A stretch of DNA of 64,000 bases from Desulfosporosinus acidiphilus SJ4 (GCF_000255115.2 NC_018068.1:1459977-1523976), one strand, 5' to 3'; counted from the stretch's first letter, positions 1 to 9,784 are shown. Numbers and translations: made by a program. The notes: generated from the sequence alone by a model not told the origin.

Positions 1-78
1 GAAGCAGTTATACTTACTGATTCCGTGCTTGCCGATAATGTCGGTCCTATTGAAGTAAGGGTAAGAGAACTTGTCTAG
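1..78 (+). CDS. C-terminal 25 residues of an unidentified protein
   Basis: An open frame enters from the left edge and ends with TAG at 76-78, encoding 25 residues that end in VRVREL-V. Only this tail is inside the window, so the family cannot be named. The next gene starts 50 bp downstream on the same strand, so the two may be co-transcribed. Confidence 0.5.
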   Translation, partial: EAVILTDSVLADNVGPIEVRVRELV

Positions 79-127
79 AAGCTGAAAAAGTCATTGTCTT
101 AAAATAATTGCTAAAGAGGGAATAAGG

Positions 128-517
128 ATGGACTACATACGTGAGATTATCCCTGGCCGAGAACAGTTTGAATTAGTTAACCTTGCGCTGCCTTTATGGC
201 TTGCCAAATATCATTTCTGGCTAATAATCTTGGGTGCTGGAGGATTTACAAGGTACAATGCTTTTGAAGTTTCATTAGGCATAGAAAAGAAAAAAAGCAT
301 CACTATTGCCAAAGCTATTTCGGCTACAGGTTTTATAGTTTTTACCTTCGGGGTTGTTGGATGGGTAACGTTTCCAGTGTATCAATATTTATTGAGCAAG
401 ACCTATAGAGGTGGAAAGTGTCTTTGGAGATATCAAAGGCAACTTTGGTGTGCGACGATTTATCCTAAAGGGATTGGAAAAGGTCAAGGGGATTACATTG
501 TATTGCCCATAACATGA
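128..517 (+). CDS. Small membrane protein, unidentified
   Basis: 129 residues from an ATG preceded by a purine-rich AGAGGG about 10 bp upstream. Two hydrophobic stretches, roughly residues 18-38 and 60-88, suggest two membrane helices. The end, after about residue 92, is basic and glycine-rich and unlike a normal membrane-protein tail, so a frameshift or truncation near 400 is possible. It may belong to the same operon as the fragment ending at 78. I do not recognise the family. A strong hairpin follows 3 bp after the stop codon. Confidence 0.5.
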   Translation: MDYIREIIPGREQFELVNLALPLWLAKYHFWLIILGAGGFTRYNAFEVSLGIEKKKSITIAKAISATGFIVFTFGVVGWVTFPVYQYLLSKTYRGGKCLWRYQRQLWCATIYPKGIGKGQGDYIVLPIT

Positions 518-520
518 GAA

Positions 521-557
521 AACTGACTGTCGTCTTAGGATAGACGGTCAGTCAGTT
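521..557 (+). terminator. Hairpin after the membrane gene
   Basis: Inverted repeat with 9-bp outer arms (521-529 and 549-557) and an inner 4-bp pairing (531-534 with 543-546), a few bases after the stop at 517. The following T-run is weak. Confidence 0.55.
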
Positions 558-584
558 TAGCCTTCCCCATTCGAAACCTATTGA

Positions 585-618
585 GGGGCTGTGAGAAACT
601 AAGTTTCAACACAGCCCC
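585..618. terminator. Second long hairpin
   Basis: GGGGCTGTG at 585-593 is perfectly complementary to 610-618, and the loop holds a further inverted repeat (GAAACT/AGTTTC). It may terminate the minus-strand fragment on its right or be part of an old element end. Confidence 0.5.
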
Positions 619-639
619 GTGTAAAAAGGGGATCATTTA

Positions 640-840
640 TTAGTGGCCCCAAAAAGAACGAATCGTTGCTATACCCCTAGTACTCATACCCCTTGTTGGG
701 GATACGTTGTGTTGTTTAGCTAGTTTTTCATAAGCGTATATCAAAGGGTCATTTTGGCCTTTTGATTCTTCACTTTTTCTATCTCCACCTCGCTTGTTTT
801 TTTCACGACTGACAGCAAAACGGGGTATCAGCAGTTAAAT
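640..840 (-). pseudogene. Remnant of a KRGGDRKSE-type (ParB-like) gene
   Basis: On the minus strand an open frame ending at 640-642 encodes about 65 residues containing KNKRGGDRKSEES and KGQNDPL, without a credible start codon. The RGG-rich motif resembles tails of ParB-like or phage replication-associated proteins. That assignment is a guess from composition. It is best read as a 3' remnant of a lost gene. Confidence 0.3.
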
Positions 841-866
841 TATTTTGAATAAGCAATGGCAAAAAT

Positions 867-901
867 GAAACCGCCTTTCTCACAACGAGATTGGCGGTTT
901 C
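867..901. terminator. Hairpin terminator
   Basis: GAAACCGCC at 867-875 pairs with GGCGGTTTC at 893-901, followed by TTATTATTT. It works as a plus-strand terminator and would also stop transcription from the right. Confidence 0.6.
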
Positions 902-1166
902 TTATTATTTATGCGATGTGTATTCGTGAACCTATAAGGGGATCGAAAGAAAGTGTTTTCTGTGGTGATTTTGAAAATATCTCACATGGAATTAAAAGGT
1001 AAATGTACATTTATATCGAAGATACCATTATGATTATTATTTTAGAAAGAAAGGAGATTTTGTTTAAATTCAAGTATTATTATATTGGGCTGTTAATCAT
1101 TTACCTTGGATTCTAGGTTACCTCGGCGTAAGTGTAAACACTACTAACTGACTCAAGGAGGAAACG

Positions 1167-2618
1167 ATGGCAACTTTAAAGTATGGCTCATTGTATGCAA
1201 TTCAGAATGGGTACGGAAATTGGAATGGTGGTTATCTTGATACTCGCGGTTACAGCAACACTGGAAATATGCTGGCTGTATCCACAGCAATCGTCTGGAA
1301 TCGGGATCAAAACAGCGGCATATGGAAAATTCTCTCTGCATCAGGCAAAAATACTGGTGATCCCGTTTGTGCCGGAGATTCGGTCTATTTGCAAAATCAG
1401 TACCCGGCAAATCCCTCAGTTCTGGGAGGATATCTGGATACGCGTTGCGGTGGCTGTCAGGGTAACTTTCTATGCGTTTCGACAGCTGAAACTGAAAAAA
1501 GAGACGGCCTAAGCGGAACTTGGTTAATCATAACCTCGAATCTGACCGGACAACCGGTGGAAGAAAGCGACGATCTGTGGCTTCAGAATGAATACGGTTA
1601 CGACGGTGGGTTTTTGGACACCCGCTGTCCAGATTCCGACAATCTGCTCTGCGTATCAACCAGTGCCACAAAAGAACGGGATTCCAATAGCACCCACTGG
1701 CGCTTCGTTAATGCTAAAGAGAGCGCAACAATCGACAATGTCAAATCGGTTTTTAGCAACTTGGGCAAACAATCATTCTGCCATACATATCATAAAGAAG
1801 ACTACCTTCCTGGTCTTATTGAGTCGCACTTCAAAGCAGTTGCCGCCTTCGGCCATAAGCTTATCTTCACATACACGAATATCGATATAACAGTGGGTGA
1901 TGGAATATACATGATTGGTGACTACCATCCCTGCGATGAAACAGATAATATCCCTAAAGTCTTTAAAACCGACCATCCCGGATGGGGTCATCCCTGTGGG
2001 GCGCAATCATGTGGGGATTTTATGGCAATGGGAATACAGGAAGACGCTGATGGCAACAATCCGTCGGAGATTCGAATATACGATATCAGCATGGTTCAAT
2101 ATAATCAACCCATGAAAAACATTGGAGTTATCAAGAGAGAACAAGGAGTTAATGGCGTGGCAATGACGAAGGAAATTGGGCCGGACGGTAGATATATTAT
2201 CGCAGCGAAACAGAGTCATTTATCTATCTATAGGTCGAGCGGCCCCGTCTTGGACGCAACGACTACGTTTGACGAGATACCAGGTTTTCCGCAAGACGAT
2301 TTCGGCGGCTGCGGCCTTGGCTTAGTAACGCAAACAGATGGTACTATTTACCTCTTCTCTTTTGGAGGAGACGATTTAAGCCAAAATAACCACATAGACC
2401 TTTTTGAGCTCGATCTCCAGAAGGCAACATGTACGAAAGTGGATACGAAGAAGCTGGACGTGCCCGGCTTTACAACTTCCTTTCGGTGGGGAAAAGGACT
2501 TGCAGTCCGTTCATCGAACGTGATTGAGTTCTATGCTACTAGCCGGAATATGTTTCCGCGGTTGCCGTTTTCGGTTATCAGCTCTTTTGATATGGCAATT
2601 CTTGTCGCTACCGGATAA
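1167..2618 (+). CDS. Triple-repeat (beta-trefoil-like) protein with C-terminal propeller-like half
   Basis: 483 residues from an ATG with an AAGGAGG site 6 bp upstream. Residues 1-175 hold three repeats of about 55 residues, each with a GGYLDTR or GGFLDTR motif, then an LxVST motif and a W near the end. Three such units fit a beta-trefoil lectin-like fold. The remaining 300 residues carry short GGC/GDD-rich strands of the kind seen in beta-propellers, but I cannot name a domain. There is no signal peptide. The gene stands alone, 265 bp after a terminator, and no partner is apparent. The function is unknown; carbohydrate or surface binding is only an inference from the repeat architecture. Confidence 0.8.
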   Translation: MATLKYGSLYAIQNGYGNWNGGYLDTRGYSNTGNMLAVSTAIVWNRDQNSGIWKILSASGKNTGDPVCAGDSVYLQNQYPANPSVLGGYLDTRCGGCQGNFLCVSTAETEKRDGLSGTWLIITSNLTGQPVEESDDLWLQNEYGYDGGFLDTRCPDSDNLLCVSTSATKERDSNSTHWRFVNAKESATIDNVKSVFSNLGKQSFCHTYHKEDYLPGLIESHFKAVAAFGHKLIFTYTNIDITVGDGIYMIGDYHPCDETDNIPKVFKTDHPGWGHPCGAQSCGDFMAMGIQEDADGNNPSEIRIYDISMVQYNQPMKNIGVIKREQGVNGVAMTKEIGPDGRYIIAAKQSHLSIYRSSGPVLDATTTFDEIPGFPQDDFGGCGLGLVTQTDGTIYLFSFGGDDLSQNNHIDLFELDLQKATCTKVDTKKLDVPGFTTSFRWGKGLAVRSSNVIEFYATSRNMFPRLPFSVISSFDMAILVATG

Positions 2619-3063
2619 TGTGTGGGTTGATGAGGCCGCGAAATGCGCTTGCAGCCAGTTTCGCCACGTCAAATTGCATGAGTTTTCCAAGACATGTGGC
2701 GGTGACCCATGTCCGCAAGTAAGTGAATCAACAACAAGTAAATGGGGCTGTCGCATTCGGGATAAAAAATCTCTTACGGCAGTCCCTCCCTTTTCGAGTC
2801 CTATAATTCACATTTAGTAAAGTTCATAAAAAAAAACATTCTCTATTTTCGTCCAAATTCCTCTTTGACAGCCAATTTACTTGTTTTCATTTTCCGGTTT
2901 TCCGGCTCATTTAGCGTGTTTTTAATACGAAGGCTAGAATCCGTTTTTCTCTAGCTTACATCGATTTACTATGGTGTTTGTTTTGGGTTTTTCCTATTTG
3001 GGTCTCGTCTTGTCCTTGGGGTGTGGATAGTGGCATACTTGGTATACCAAGAGAGGGATGCAT
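2619..3063. other. Non-coding stretch without a convincing gene
   Basis: No credible coding sequence. There is a short inverted repeat (AAGGCTAGA/TCTAGCTT) near 2929-2957, and a palindromic-looking GGTATACC near 3039 just before the recombinase fragment. Confidence 0.5.
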
Positions 3064-3231
3064 ATGCCCGATAATAAACTCCTAAAGACCATAAACATCA
3101 GGGAATCACTACTGGAAGAGTTCGATGAAGAAATATTTAATGCGTTGGTGGAGAAAAATTCTCACACCAACGCATTTTGTTTTTGGGTTGAAGAGCAGGA
3201 TGAGGGTAGAAGAAATAGGGGAGTAGAATAA
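3064..3231 (+). pseudogene. Serine recombinase C-terminal remnant (copy 1)
   Basis: 55-codon frame whose middle (LLEEFDEEIFNALVEK) matches the tail of the recombinase fragment ending at 4379, with an internal deletion after it. It contains the conserved hairpin at 3139-3176. It is a decayed large serine recombinase 3' end. Confidence 0.65.
3139..3176. repeat. Recombinase-tail hairpin, copy 1
   Basis: AATGCGTTGGTG at 3139-3150 pairs with its complement at 3165-3176, and GAGAA/TTCTC extends the stem. A T-rich run follows, so it could also terminate transcription. The same structure recurs at 4296-4338 and 15802-15844. Confidence 0.8.
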
Positions 3232-3266
3232 CATTGAAAAGAGACACCCCATAAGCCCGCTGGTAA

Positions 3267-3617
3267 TCAACCAAGGGAATGCAAATCAATGGCATTTATA
3301 ATATTCATTTCTGATTTTACAACTTTAATGATATCATCCCGTTCACTAGGAAAACTAACAAAAGAAAGGTTTTTCTTTTTCATTCCTTGTGTTTTAATTC
3401 TAATTCCCGTCTTTATCAAAAACAAGAAATTCCGCTGTTCGATAGATGTGATTTTTTCTAATGGTATCCTATAATTATGCTTTTTGTTATACCAGATAAC
3501 TGTTTTATCTGTAATTTTAAGTTTTCCATTGATAGCAACAAACATGTTTATTCTATAATTAAATAATGATCTTTCCAATAACAAAGTTTCATCATCTTCA
3601 ATTTTGCCATTTTCCAT
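3267..3617 (-). CDS. Small PH/GRAM-like domain protein
   Basis: 116 residues on the minus strand, starting at the methionine of MENGKIEDDE. Longer upstream starts would run antisense into the recombinase remnant and are less likely. The pattern of alternating strands followed by a C-terminal amphipathic helix (KLKITDKTVIWYNKK, IPLEKITSIEQ, IRIKTQG, ERDDIIKVVKSE) is typical of short bacterial PH-like or GRAM domains. The gene lies between two recombinase remnants and points against them. Its AT-rich composition is unlike the recombinase debris. It may be cargo brought in when the recombinase was broken. Confidence 0.6.
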   Translation of the reverse strand: MENGKIEDDETLLLERSLFNYRINMFVAINGKLKITDKTVIWYNKKHNYRIPLEKITSIEQRNFLFLIKTGIRIKTQGMKKKNLSFVSFPSERDDIIKVVKSEMNIINAIDLHSLG

Positions 3618-3641
3618 TAAACTTATATTGAAGAAAACCAC

Positions 3642-4379
3642 CCACCGATTATCACCAAAGAGATGTTTGACAAGGTTCAGGATGAGAAGGAACGCAGAGC
3701 ATTGCTGAAGGGGAATCTGGTGGGCGATAGGCATAAATATAGCAGCAAATATCCTTTTAGTGCTAAAGTATTTTGCGGGCACTGTGGGAACATTTTTAAA
3801 AGGCGACACTGGAACAGCACAAATGCATCAAAGAAAATTGTATGGCAGTGTAAAACATACATTTTTGACGGTAAAGACGCTTGTGGTGCAAAAGCTGTCG
3901 ATGAGAATGTTCTGAAGGATGCCTTCGTGCGGATGTTCAATAGAATTTATGAAGACAGGCAAAACTTTATCAAGACGATGACTTCGAATATCGAAATGAT
4001 TATTTTGCAAAGGCCAAACATCAAAGAAACAGAGGCTTTAGATAATCGGATTGAAGAATTGAAAAATGAGTTGAAGAGGCTCATTCGGTTTCAGGTGAAT
4101 AATAGCGTCGATTCTGAGGTCTATACTGAGGAATACAAAAGCATATCTGGAGAACTGGAGGAAGTAAGAAAGAAAAGGCTTGAGCATGATAAGGTAAATG
4201 AATCAAAGGATGGCTCGAAACAAAGGTTTGATGAAATCCTACAGGCAATAAACAGCAGGGATTCCTTGCTTGAAGAGTTTGATGAGCAAATATTTAATGC
4301 GTTGGTCGAGAAGATAGAAATTTTCTCGCCAACGCATTTTGTTTTTGAATTAAAAAGCGGGATGAGGGTGGAAGAGTGA
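3642..4379 (+). pseudogene. Large serine recombinase, C-terminal half (copy 2)
   Basis: The reading frame begins without a start in a segment reading HPPIITKEMFDKVQ, the usual end of the recombinase domain. It continues through a zinc beta-ribbon (CGHCG at about residue 33 of the fragment, and a later C-K and CGAK pair) and a long coiled coil to the end. The N-terminal catalytic domain with the nucleophilic serine is missing; its place is taken by the PH-like gene on the opposite strand. It is therefore a broken site-specific recombinase of the transposon/phage type. Confidence 0.8.
4296..4338. repeat. Recombinase-tail hairpin, copy 2
   Basis: AATGCGTTGG (4296-4305) pairs with CCAACGCATT (4329-4338), with an inner CGAGAA/TTCTCG stem. 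It lies inside the 3' end of the recombinase frame, directly followed by TTGTTTTT. Confidence 0.8.
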
Positions 4380-4382
4380 ATC

Positions 4383-4547
4383 GAATGGGAGGATTTCAAA
4401 GCGTATCAGGCAGCGCAGGGTACGCTGCTGGATAAGTTTGATGGGGATTTGTTTTGTAAGTTGATTGAAAAGGTTAGAGTGCGGTCAATGGTCGAGGCGG
4501 AGTTTGTGTATAAGGTGGGAGTTAAGGAGAGGGAGGTACTCAATTAA
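4383..4547 (+). pseudogene. Serine recombinase C-terminal remnant (different lineage)
   Basis: An open frame directly after the preceding stop encodes EWEDFKAYQAAQGTLLDKF and ends KEREVLN, matching the sense and spacing of a recombinase C-terminal coiled coil and tail. The sequence differs from the copies at 3064 and 3642, so a second recombinase was inserted or fused here. No start codon or catalytic domain is present. Confidence 0.6.
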
Positions 4548-4674
4548 AAAACTAACTTGTCAATTGTATATTCGTACTATTGACATACAAAAGGATAAGT
4601 CAATATTGGAGAATTTTTGCTGTTAAATATTCGAAAGAATTAAAAGGAAAATAACAAAATATAAAGAATAATGA

Positions 4675-5130
4675 ATGTCAATAACGCTGTTAACACATTT
4701 TTTTACAAACTGCCTTTGTACAGGGCTAGAACGGTTTGTGAACGAATATGAGGAAGAGAACGAAACCGATCCGCTTCCGGTCTTTTGTGAAAATGTTGTG
4801 GTAAATCCTATTTTGGGATATTACTCCCTGAAGGCCAAGGAAAACGGCACTCCATTTCACTGCGCCTGTAGCATTCCAAAACGACTTTCCATGAGCGACA
4901 GCGATCTTTGTGTCGTTTTGGGCAATACCTTGGAAAACGCCATCGAGGCGTGCGGGAATTTGGACAATCCGGAGGCGCGGTTCCTAGCGGCGGAGGCGGG
5001 AATCGTCAAAACTCAACACTGCGGGAAGGTTTTCACCCTGATGGCCGCGTTTCCCAATCTATGCGCCGCGGAGGAAAGCCGGAGCGTGAGCCGTCGGATG
5101 CAGCCATTCGCTCATCATAATTCATGGATT
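4675..5130 (+). pseudogene. Frameshifted GHKL sensor kinase (AgrC-like) fragment
   Basis: The frame carries a DPLPVFCENVVVNPIL segment and the N-box LGNTLENAIEAC, diagnostic of the GHKL ATPase domain of AgrC/LytS-type quorum or peptide sensors. After about 5000 the homologous reading moves to another frame (FHPDGRVSQS), so the G-box end is out of frame. The upstream membrane part is missing. It is a broken peptide-sensing histidine kinase with no response regulator nearby. Confidence 0.65.
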
Positions 5131-5250
5131 CTTGAGCCTGTAACCTGTTTTGCAGGGTCTTTCAATACCAATTTCGGCGAAAAAGGGGTCAATTTCGCCA
5201 TGTCCATGATGCAGGCTCTTTTTTATGTATAATGAAAAAGGGTGATCGGA

Positions 5251-5583
5251 ATGCTTTACCGGCTTTATCCTCAAACAAACCAGACCGGGATTTTCACGGA
5301 GAAAAACAGCCGAAGCAAAATCCCGTACTGTACCACGAAAAAAATGCGGGAGCTGTATCCGGACGAAGGCTTTGTCATTATCGGAGAAATCGGGAACTTT
5401 GCGGAGGTGTTTGGCGATCAGGATGTGCTTCTGACAAGCGCAGGCAAAGCGGTCCCCATATTCCCGAGGGGGAGCCTGATGAAACCTTTGGAGTGGATCG
5501 CGGGGTATGTTGCGGTGGGGGAGAATACCTATGTCGCTGCGGTCAGGAGTATAATCCCCACTTTCCTCCGTCGCCGGAAGTGA
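5251..5583 (+). CDS. Hypothetical protein of 110 residues
   Basis: The start at 5251 is chosen because AAGGGTG lies 8-10 bp upstream; a slightly longer form from 5242 is possible. The product is soluble, with no signal peptide or helix of membrane length, and ends in a basic RRRK tail. Its strands (MRELYPDEGFVIIGEIGNF, EVFGDQDVLL) suggest a small beta-rich fold. I do not recognise the family. It follows the kinase remnant and has no obvious partner. Confidence 0.5.
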   Translation: MLYRLYPQTNQTGIFTEKNSRSKIPYCTTKKMRELYPDEGFVIIGEIGNFAEVFGDQDVLLTSAGKAVPIFPRGSLMKPLEWIAGYVAVGENTYVAAVRSIIPTFLRRRK

Positions 5584-5921
5584 AGATTGTCACACACCTG
5601 TTATAAAAATCAATCGCATATTATGACAAATGCCTGTAAGCTCCCTGTTGCATGCTTTTAGGGCTAAGGATTCTTTCTATGTAAAGCCGCGAGAACATGA
5701 GCCATTGAAATAATAACAATGAAACCAAGGGGTGAGGTTTAAGTGCGTTCGCCGCCAAACAAGGAAATAGCGAAACATACATACAGGAAATGCGTTGAAT
5801 GCAATATCGCAGCTGGATATCAACCCTATGATTATGGGCGCAAGTCAGGGTCGTTTTTCTTAAGTACAGGTAACAAGCTATGGAATGCTTTCCGATGAAA
5901 ATTAAAAACGGAGGCGTGAAG
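5584..5921. other. Leader region of the surface-protein gene
   Basis: No supported gene. The GGAGG at 5910-5914 serves the start at 5922. I see no riboswitch or clear promoter in it. Confidence 0.4.
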
Positions 5922-8900
5922 ATGAGGAACAAATACGCAGCCTTAGCCATGGTGGTGGCATTGTGTTTTTTAACGTTTTTGCCGGGTTATACCCCCAACG
6001 CTATGGCGAATACGAATCCCTATACCTATGATATATCACAGGGGAATATCATAATATCGGCAGGTACGACTTCCGGCATAAAAGTATCCTATGGCAGCGG
6101 ACAGGCTGATGATAATATTACAACTAGTCAGGCAATCACCATAACAGACAGCAGTCCAAGCACCCCAACTGCAAATATTGTGTATGTAAACAGAAGCCTT
6201 GGCACCTTAAATATCACCCTGGAAAACGTCAATATCTCCGGCAATCAGCCGTTTTCGATAGGGTATGAAACAAATGTAGATTTGACGCTTGTTGGCCAAA
6301 ATACCCTGAACGCTGGCTCTGGTCTGTCTTCGGGCCTTCTCATAGGGTCGGGATCCACCCTTGAGGTAACTGCTGCCAGCACGGGTTCCCTCACGGCTAT
6401 AGGCGGCAGCGGAGGCGGCAGCGGAGGTGGCGCCGGCATCGGCGGAGCTGGAAATTACTACGACGGCGGCGACTGCGGCACAGTGACCATCAACGGGGGT
6501 ACAGTCACGGCCATAGGCGGCAGCGGTTCATATGGTGGCGCCGGCATCGGCGGAGGCGGAGGCGAGAGCGGCAACGGCGGCAATGGCGGCGCCGTGACCA
6601 TCAACGGGGGTACAGTCACGGCCATAGGCGGCAGCGGAGGTGGCGCCGGCATCGGCAGCGGAGCCGGCTATTTCATTAGCAAAGGCACGTTGACCATTAA
6701 CGGCGGGTCGGTAAAGGCAAGCTCCCAGCCCTACGTGTATAACAGCAGCAATAACCAAGAATATCTTGTCACAATATCGGGTCTGCCGGCTTCTGCCGGC
6801 ATGTCGTATTCAGTCAACGGGGGAAGCTCTTTTTCCTGCTCGACGGATAACAATGGTAAACTCTATCTGTGGTTGCCCCAGACGGCAGTCTCCGCGACGG
6901 ACACCGTTTTAATTACAACCAGCGGTACCCGATATTTAGCCTCCGGCGCGGTCTCAGCTACAAGTGCCAATAATTTCACAGCGAAGGTACTACCAGCAGC
7001 AACGACCAATACGGCAACAAATGTAACAAGCAGCGGCGCTACGTTGAACGGGACAATCAACGCCCATGGAGACAGTACAACCGTAACCTTTGACTACGGC
7101 ACTTCAACGAGCTATGGAAGCACAGCGCCAGCCAGCCTAAGCCCGGTGACAGGTTCAACCGATACAGCTGTGAGTGCTGCTATTACAGGTCTGCAACCGA
7201 ATATGACCTATCATTACAGAGTGGAAGGAGTCAATTCAGGAGGGACGACAGACGGCTCAGACGAAACATTTACCACCGATGCAGTGCCGATATCAGACTT
7301 TGCAACTACGGCAAAGACCTCCAGCACAGCGGCATTCACCTGGACGGCAGCCAGCGGGGCAACAGGTGTTATCATCCAGCAGTCGCCGAGCGGAGCCAAC
7401 ACCTGGACGACGGCAAGCACAACTTCAGGGGCGATAGCCGTTGATGCGACGACAGCCACAGTAACAGGTCTTAGCCCAGCAACCGGCTATGACTTCAGGT
7501 TGATGATGACCGGAGGAGTTAATGCGGGGAACTCTAATTCAGTCACTGTAACCACTGATCCGGCCCCGGTAGTTCCTACTACCTACAGCGTGACCATCGG
7601 AAGTCTGACTGGGGGAAGTATTACGGCTAACCCAACTTCAGCAACTTCAGGAACAGCTATTAACTTGACGATAACCCCGAATGCCGGAATGAAGTTAACA
7701 CCGGGGACACTAAAGTATAATGACGGAACAACAGATTACCCGATCAGCGGCACGAGCTTCACGATGCCGGCGGCCAGTGTGACGGTCTCCGCCCAGTTTG
7801 AGCAGATTCCAGCAAACAGTTATACGGTGAGTATCGGAAGTCTGACTGGGGGAAGTATTACGGCTAACCCAACTTCAGCAACTTCAGGAACAGCTATTAA
7901 CTTGACGATAACCCCGAATGCTGGAATGAAGTTAACACCGGGGACACTAAAGTATAATGACGGAACAACGGATTACCCGATCAGCGGCACGAGCTTCACG
8001 ATGCCGGCGGCCAGTGTCATTATATCGGCAGTGTTTGAAGCGATACCTGATTCTACACACGAAGGCGGTGGAGGAGGTTTTTCCGGAGGTGGAAGCACAT
8101 CCGGCGGAGGAACGACCATAACTGGCAATGTCATCAATGGTACGACCGGTGCAGTGGTTTCCAATCTGACAGGAACCGTAACGACGGATAGTAACGGAAA
8201 TTATACCGTCTCCATGAAAGCGGCTCAAACTGTAACCTTCCAACAACCTGACGGAACCTCGAGCCCTTTAAGCGATCTTTCTAAAGTAAGCTACGTATCG
8301 TTAGGGGGTTCGCCGGTAACCGTTTCAGCTGATGGGACTATCAATCTTCAGAACCTGGCCAAAGGAACGGACAATCAGTATAAGATCACCTATGATTTAG
8401 GTAACGGACAAACGCTTACGCTTGGAACTCTGGAGGTCATCGTTTCGAAGGATGGAACTGTCAGTTTAAAATGCTCCTTAATTGATCCCTATGGCATCAT
8501 TACGGATGCGGCGACGGGCAAACCCATTGTCGGAGCAAAGGTTACCTTGTATTATGCCAATACGGATAGAAACAAAGCCAATGGCAAAACACCGGATACC
8601 GTCGTATCCTTACCGGGTATTGACGGATTTAAGCCCAACAATAATCAAGATCCTCAGACCAGTGATACGTATGGAGCCTATGGCTTCATGGTCTTCCCAA
8701 CGACAGATTACTACCTCGTGGCCACCAAGGATGGATATAACCAATATACAAGCCCGACAATCTCTGTGGAACAGGATATCGTCAAATGGAATTTCAAAAT
8801 GAATCAAACCAGCTTAGGAGTGATCAGACTGGCGGGCCAGAGCCGGGTCGATACAGCCCTCGCCATCGCCATAGCGGAATACACGGGCCAAATTTCTAAT

Positions 8901-9740
8901 GTTGTCTTAGCCACAGCGGACAACTATCCGGACGCTTTATCAGGAAGTGTTCTGGCTTACAAACTTAATGCACCAATTCTTCTGGTTGGAAGTTCAGAGG
9001 CCGATCAAGCAAAAGTCTTAGATTATATGAAGGCAAATCTAGATCCGTCAGGAAATGTCTATATTTTAGGCGGCACAGCCGTGGTCAGCGCAGATATGGA
9101 AGCTAAAATCAAAGCCGATGGTTTTAAACAGATCACCCGCCTGGGTGGAACGGACCGCTATGATACTTGCGACAAAATCGCCGATCAATTACAGGTCAAG
9201 AACGGAACGCCCGTTGTGCTGGCCTACGGAGAAAACTATCCGGACGCTTTATCCATTAGCAGTATGGCAGCGGAAATGCAGTACCCCATCCTCTTAGTTC
9301 AAAAAGACGGAATCGACGATGCAGTCAAGAATGAGATAGCGGCCATTAAACCCAGCAAAGTTTATATTATCGGAGGAGAAGGGGTTATCAGCTCAACGGT
9401 GGAAAGTCAGATAGAACAGATCACCACTTTAGACAAAACAAATATCGTAAGAATTGCCGGACAGGATCGCTACGATACCTCCCTGGCCGTCGCCCAATAC
9501 TTCAACTTAGCCGGGCAAAGTGTCTGTATAGCAACTGGGAATAATTTTTCTGATGCTCTTGCCGGAAGTGTCTATGCTGCTAACCACAATGCCTCGATTA
9601 TTCTGGCCGACGGCAGTTTGTCCGATCAGGTTGTGAATTATTTAAAGAGCAAAAACCTTACTGGGGCAGCTATATTTGGCGGTGAGGCTGTTGCGAATAA
9701 AGGCATTGAGCAGCAGCTTAGTCAGTTGATAGGAAAGTAG
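5922..9740 (+). CDS. Secreted surface protein with Fn3-like, InlB-type repeats and CWB2 anchor
   Basis: 1272 residues from ATG 5922 (GGAGG 8 bp upstream; an upstream ATG at 5880 lacks a site). The signal peptide covers residues 1-30, ending near AMA. A carbohydrate-binding-like region rich in GGSGG and repeating VTINGGTVTAIGG (about residues 150-265) is followed by one or two Fn3-like domains. Two nearly identical units of about 80 residues (GSLTGGSITANPTSATSG) follow, a GGGG linker, and a carboxypeptidase-like region. Three cell-wall-binding type 2 modules (VDTALAIA, YDTCDKIA, YDTSLAVA) fill the last 300 residues and bind anionic wall polymers non-covalently. A strong terminator follows. It probably acts as an adhesin or wall-associated polysaccharide-binding protein. 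Confidence 0.88.
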   Translation: MRNKYAALAMVVALCFLTFLPGYTPNAMANTNPYTYDISQGNIIISAGTTSGIKVSYGSGQADDNITTSQAITITDSSPSTPTANIVYVNRSLGTLNITLENVNISGNQPFSIGYETNVDLTLVGQNTLNAGSGLSSGLLIGSGSTLEVTAASTGSLTAIGGSGGGSGGGAGIGGAGNYYDGGDCGTVTINGGTVTAIGGSGSYGGAGIGGGGGESGNGGNGGAVTINGGTVTAIGGSGGGAGIGSGAGYFISKGTLTINGGSVKASSQPYVYNSSNNQEYLVTISGLPASAGMSYSVNGGSSFSCSTDNNGKLYLWLPQTAVSATDTVLITTSGTRYLASGAVSATSANNFTAKVLPAATTNTATNVTSSGATLNGTINAHGDSTTVTFDYGTSTSYGSTAPASLSPVTGSTDTAVSAAITGLQPNMTYHYRVEGVNSGGTTDGSDETFTTDAVPISDFATTAKTSSTAAFTWTAASGATGVIIQQSPSGANTWTTASTTSGAIAVDATTATVTGLSPATGYDFRLMMTGGVNAGNSNSVTVTTDPAPVVPTTYSVTIGSLTGGSITANPTSATSGTAINLTITPNAGMKLTPGTLKYNDGTTDYPISGTSFTMPAASVTVSAQFEQIPANSYTVSIGSLTGGSITANPTSATSGTAINLTITPNAGMKLTPGTLKYNDGTTDYPISGTSFTMPAASVIISAVFEAIPDSTHEGGGGGFSGGGSTSGGGTTITGNVINGTTGAVVSNLTGTVTTDSNGNYTVSMKAAQTVTFQQPDGTSSPLSDLSKVSYVSLGGSPVTVSADGTINLQNLAKGTDNQYKITYDLGNGQTLTLGTLEVIVSKDGTVSLKCSLIDPYGIITDAATGKPIVGAKVTLYYANTDRNKANGKTPDTVVSLPGIDGFKPNNNQDPQTSDTYGAYGFMVFPTTDYYLVATKDGYNQYTSPTISVEQDIVKWNFKMNQTSLGVIRLAGQSRVDTALAIAIAEYTGQISNVVLATADNYPDALSGSVLAYKLNAPILLVGSSEADQAKVLDYMKANLDPSGNVYILGGTAVVSADMEAKIKADGFKQITRLGGTDRYDTCDKIADQLQVKNGTPVVLAYGENYPDALSISSMAAEMQYPILLVQKDGIDDAVKNEIAAIKPSKVYIIGGEGVISSTVESQIEQITTLDKTNIVRIAGQDRYDTSLAVAQYFNLAGQSVCIATGNNFSDALAGSVYAANHNASIILADGSLSDQVVNYLKSKNLTGAAIFGGEAVANKGIEQQLSQLIGK

Positions 9741-9784
9741 AGTAGAAGTATAGGTAATTTGGTAAATAAGGATTAAACTCATAG

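Noticed and set aside
6245-6652. Proline-rich minus-strand frames in the surface-protein gene
   Set aside because: They are the antisense reading of GGSGG/GGAGIGG codons; no start signals or independent conservation evidence.
7947-8246. Minus-strand ORF in the InlB-repeat region
   Set aside because: Antisense shadow of the surface-protein frame.
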